NCBI RefSeq assembly: GCF_030815255.1
Contig: NZ_JAUSWN010000007.1
Span: forward strand, 60,868-124,867
Origin: Hathewaya limosa
Lineage (GTDB): Bacteria > Bacillota > Clostridia > Clostridiales > Clostridiaceae
Length of the DNA: 64,000 nucleotides
Direction of reading: 5' to 3'
The notes under the pieces are model-generated. The model was not told where the DNA came from, searched no databases, and saw only the letters and a list, made by a program, of their open reading frames with translations. A program made the translations under genes and the position numbers. Below are positions 61,517 through 64,000 of the stretch, piece by piece (position 1 is the stretch's first letter; each line of letters starts with the position of its first letter).

Positions 61517-61960
61517 TTGAAGAAAAATTTCAATAAAAATACTAAAAAAGGTTTTACGTTAATAGAACTTTTAGTAGTGTTAGGAATCCTTGGTATATTG
61601 GTGGCTATTTTAATACCAAGATTCTCAGGTTTTACGGATAATGCTAGGGAAAAGGCTGTTAAAGCAGATGCAAAAAATATATATACAGTTTGTGAAGCAT
61701 ATTATTCAGAAAATGGGAAATACCCTAAAAATGGTATATACACAAATAACAAAAATAATACCAATTCGTCACAATCAGATCTTAATTCATCTCAAATAAA
61801 TGATTTACAAAAACTTTTAAAGAGTACAAAGGGAAAATTAGATATTACCAATTTAGATAATGAACTGTTTACATATAAAAGATATAATTATACTGCTACA
61901 GTAAATAAGGTAGGAGAAGTTCAAATTAAAAAGGATAATGTAAAATCTAAAGAAAGTTAA
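61517..61960 (+). CDS. pilA: Type IV prepilin (PilA-like)
   Basis: The 147-residue protein has the class III signal KKG-FTLIELLVVLGILGILVAILIP: the prepilin peptidase would cut after Gly12, leaving Phe+1 and the Glu+5 needed for assembly. The rest is a pilin body with CEAYYSENGKYPKNG, Asn/Ser-rich in the middle. It starts with TTG and has only a poor ribosome binding site, which is unusual for an abundant structural protein. It is followed 24 bases later by the peptidase gene. Confidence 0.9.
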   Translation: MKKNFNKNTKKGFTLIELLVVLGILGILVAILIPRFSGFTDNAREKAVKADAKNIYTVCEAYYSENGKYPKNGIYTNNKNNTNSSQSDLNSSQINDLQKLLKSTKGKLDITNLDNELFTYKRYNYTATVNKVGEVQIKKDNVKSKES

Positions 61961-61984
61961 AAAATCATAAAAGGAGAGTTATAT

Positions 61985-62752
61985 ATGCATTTACAAAACA
62001 TATATATAGTTTTTATGTTTTTATTAGGGGCTTGTATAGGGAGTTTTTTAAATGTATGTATTTATAGAATACCTAGAAAAGAATCAATTCTTTTAGGTGC
62101 ATCTCATTGTCCAATGTGTAACAACAAAATTAAATATTATGATTTAATTCCAATAATAAGTTTAATATTTTTAAAAGATAAATGTAGATATTGTGGAAGA
62201 AAGATTCCTCTAAGATATTTTTTTATAGAATTATTTACGGGAGTTTTTTTTACATATATTTCGTTAAAATATAAGTTTACAATTGATACTTTAAGATTTT
62301 GTATGTTATCTATGTTTTTAATTGTTATAGGAGTTATAGACTATGATACTACAGATGTATATAGCAATACTATAATAGTTGGTATTATATGTGGAACTAT
62401 ATTTCTTATAGCTAATTATTATTATGGTAATGAGTTTTGGAGTTATATATATGGTGCTATTTTAGGTGGTTCATTTCTTAGTTTTATAATACTAATTACT
62501 AATGGTATAGGAATGGGATGGGGAGATGCAGAAGCATGTGCTTTATGTGGATTATATTTAGGAATAAGAAAAACACTGCTTATGATAGTTATAGCATTCA
62601 CTATAGGGTCAGTAATAGGAAGTATATTATTATTAATTAATGAAAAATATAAAAAAACAATGATACCTTTTGTTCCATTTTTATCTTTAGCATCTTTTTT
62701 TACTATAATATATGGTGATAAAATTATTCGATGGTATATGTTGTATATGTAA
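61985..62752 (+). CDS. pilD: Prepilin leader peptidase PilD
   Basis: The 255-residue membrane protein has the N-terminal GACIGSFLNVCIYRIPRKES, the zinc-type pairs CPMC and CRYC of the methylase-like loop, and the peptidase aspartates in IGVIDYDTTDVYSN and GMGWGDAEA (the GxGD-type motif). It cuts prepilin signals at the cytoplasmic face of the membrane. AAAGGAG precedes the ATG. Confidence 0.95.
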   Translation: MHLQNIYIVFMFLLGACIGSFLNVCIYRIPRKESILLGASHCPMCNNKIKYYDLIPIISLIFLKDKCRYCGRKIPLRYFFIELFTGVFFTYISLKYKFTIDTLRFCMLSMFLIVIGVIDYDTTDVYSNTIIVGIICGTIFLIANYYYGNEFWSYIYGAILGGSFLSFIILITNGIGMGWGDAEACALCGLYLGIRKTLLMIVIAFTIGSVIGSILLLINEKYKKTMIPFVPFLSLASFFTIIYGDKIIRWYMLYM

Positions 62753-62837
62753 AAAATAACTTATTTTGGTTTTAAAGTATCTCTTTTTTAAATATAATAT
62801 TAATATTTATATTATATTTAGAAAGGGATTTTGTTTT

Positions 62838-63407
62838 ATGATAAAAAGTATAGATAATATAGGTAAGATATATAATAAAAATATTATTACTGGAAATTAC
62901 ATTATAGAAGTAGCACTAGATAAATATATAGATGCATTTAATGATTTAGATTATTGTTCTTATCAGAAAAGAGATATGAATCCTAAACTTATGTATTTTC
63001 TAGAGAATTCTGTACAAGATATTTCAAATAAGTATGGAATAGATATATGTTTTTATATGTTTAAAGAGAATAAGGACAAAAAATATGAAGACAATATTAA
63101 AGTAGGTATAAAAACATATTATTATTTTTTATTTAATGAACACGTAAAAGAAGTGAAGGATACATATAAACGAGTTGTAATATATTGTTTATCATCTTTT
63201 TTTATTTTACTTATACAGATGTTTTTAGGAACTATTATAAAATCCACCGTATTATTCAATACCATAGTGGAATGTCTAAATATAGGGGGATGGGTATTCT
63301 TATGGGAGGCTCTAACATTAATTTTTATAAATAGAAAAAGTTTAATGTATAATGATCAAAATTATAAAAGACTTATGGAAAGTACTATTTATTTTAGATA
63401 TATATGA
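62838..63407 (+). CDS. Hypothetical membrane protein
   Basis: The 189-residue product has a soluble N-terminal half (IIEVALDKYIDAFNDLDYCSYQKRDMNPKL) and two C-terminal membrane segments (VVIYCLSSFFILLIQMFL and TIVECLNIGGWVFLWEALTLIFI). I do not recognise it, but its pairing with the next gene, also a small membrane protein, suggests a functional unit. The ATG at 62838 follows AAAGGGA at slightly long spacing. Confidence 0.6.
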   Translation: MIKSIDNIGKIYNKNIITGNYIIEVALDKYIDAFNDLDYCSYQKRDMNPKLMYFLENSVQDISNKYGIDICFYMFKENKDKKYEDNIKVGIKTYYYFLFNEHVKEVKDTYKRVVIYCLSSFFILLIQMFLGTIIKSTVLFNTIVECLNIGGWVFLWEALTLIFINRKSLMYNDQNYKRLMESTIYFRYI

Positions 63408-63490
63408 ATTTTTTAGTTCTTCATAGGGAATAATAAAATTAGATAAAAATTTGAAGCTTATATTAATTTCTTGCTGAAGGAAGTGTGTGT

Positions 63491-63832
63491 ATGTTAAATA
63501 AAGAACCAGAAGTTTTTATATATTGGTGGTCGACTTTAAGGAATAAAGGTAAAAAAAATTTTATTGTAAAAAAACATATTCTTAGAAATGAGTTTATATA
63601 TTCATTAATATATATCTTGGGAATGGTTATATATAAAGCAGAACATACAGAATTTACTTATAAATTAGGTTTAATTACATATGTTGTTGGATTTTTAGTG
63701 GTATCGGTTTTGAGCTATATTTTTAGCAAGACTTTATGGGAACATTATAGTAAAGAATACTTGAAATTAAATCTTACGAATTTAGTTAAAACAACAAAAA
63801 AAATTCATATAGTAAATAAAGTAAAGGAATAA
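63491..63832 (+). CDS. Small hypothetical membrane protein
   Basis: The 113-residue product has a basic N-terminus (STLRNKGKKNFIVKKHILRNE), two membrane segments (FIYSLIYILGMVIY and LGLITYVVGFLVVSVLSYIF) and a basic tail. I do not recognise the family. GAAGGAAG precedes the ATG at 63491; a GTG at 63485 is possible. It abuts the IS element. Confidence 0.55.
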   Translation: MLNKEPEVFIYWWSTLRNKGKKNFIVKKHILRNEFIYSLIYILGMVIYKAEHTEFTYKLGLITYVVGFLVVSVLSYIFSKTLWEHYSKEYLKLNLTNLVKTTKKIHIVNKVKE

Positions 63833-63910
63833 AAATAGGTTTATATTTAAATTGTTATAAGTATTACCTTAAAAATAAAAAAGTAATATTAAAACCCCTT
63901 ATCTATAAAA

Positions 63911-64000
63911 TGTACCCTTTGTCAAGGACGTTTTAAAAAAGACTATATGATAAGATGATTTCTGTATTGAACAGGAGTCATCTTATTTAAGTTCCATTGG
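63911..64000 (-). mobile_element. End of an IS3-family insertion sequence (runs off the window)
   Basis: TGTACCCTTTGTCAAGGACG at 63911-63930 is a plausible terminal inverted repeat starting with TG, as in IS3/IS150 elements. The 3' end of a transposase gene follows on the minus strand. The other end lies beyond the window. Confidence 0.78.
63943..64000 (-). CDS. IS3-family transposase OrfB, C-terminal end (partial)
   Basis: The minus strand encodes QWNLNKMTPVQYRNHLII and then TAG. This is the classic C-terminus of IS3/IS150-group integrase-type transposases (W-x-L-x-x-M-T-P-V-x-Y-R). The rest, including the DDE residues, lies outside, so I cannot say whether the gene is intact. Confidence 0.85.
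   Translation of the reverse strand, partial: QWNLNKMTPVQYRNHLII

Overview
The window is chromosomal DNA of a low-GC, anaerobic, spore-forming Firmicute, most likely Clostridium sensu stricto. This rests on the strong AT bias and A-rich codon use, the AGGAGG-type ribosome binding sites, an [FeFe] hydrogenase, CotF-like spore coat proteins, T-box and cobalamin riboswitches, FeoAB iron transport and an anaerobic (cobalt-early) B12 pathway. I cannot name the species from sequence alone.

Layout. 1-2811: the 3' part of a NuoF-like hydrogenase subunit gene, then hydA. 2955-6133: a TDT-family transporter, a C_GCAxxG_C_C protein, a GNAT acetyltransferase, and DUF3892 and YbjQ proteins. 6271-9369: B12 nucleotide-loop assembly (cobT, cobC, cobU, cobS). 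9695-10280: two small coat-like proteins. 10565-14173: hutP, a long UAG-rich leader ending in a terminator, and an ABC importer of the TrpXYZ type. 14440-16891: an oligopeptide-binding lipoprotein and an unknown protein. 16962-17513: a cobalamin riboswitch with no metabolic gene behind it, followed by an ANTAR-type double hairpin. 17710-19581: a NERD-helicase. 19985-33504: a second cobalamin riboswitch and the long cbi operon (cbiK, P, B, cobD, cbiA, C, D, E, T, L, F, G, H, J). 34204-36877: two YitT paralogues flanking cobO. 36946-37581: two small ferredoxins. 37796-40694: feoA-feoA-feoB and a DUF2325 protein. 41059-43851: a bactofilin, a YhbD-like regulator and an MFS exporter. 43948-51061: mostly single genes (SDR, cysteine-desulfurase-like enzyme, TspO, YibE/F, UppS-like, glutaredoxin, DUF1292). 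51131-51625: a minus-strand gene with an in-frame UGA that looks like a CopZ-type selenoprotein. 51833-53971: a T-box leader and argS. 54094-58088: two RNase H-like exonucleases around a second feoAB with its Cys-rich partner. 58337-62752: an AAA ATPase, pilT, a prepilin and a prepilin peptidase. 63911-64000: the edge of an IS3-family element.

How it works together. Nearly the whole route from sirohydrochlorin to adenosylcobalamin is encoded here. The main operon is under a cobalamin riboswitch; the nucleotide-loop operon has none that I can see. The three signals most worth following are (i) the riboswitch-ANTAR RNA at 16997-17513, which has the architecture of the EutX/Rli55 regulatory RNAs, (ii) the putative selenocysteine codon and SECIS-like hairpin at 51552-51598, and (iii) the UAG-triplet array with mutually exclusive hairpins between hutP and an amino-acid-type importer, which looks like a HutP-controlled attenuator. 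Two iron-uptake operons, hydrogenase and ferredoxins fit an iron-rich fermentative metabolism.
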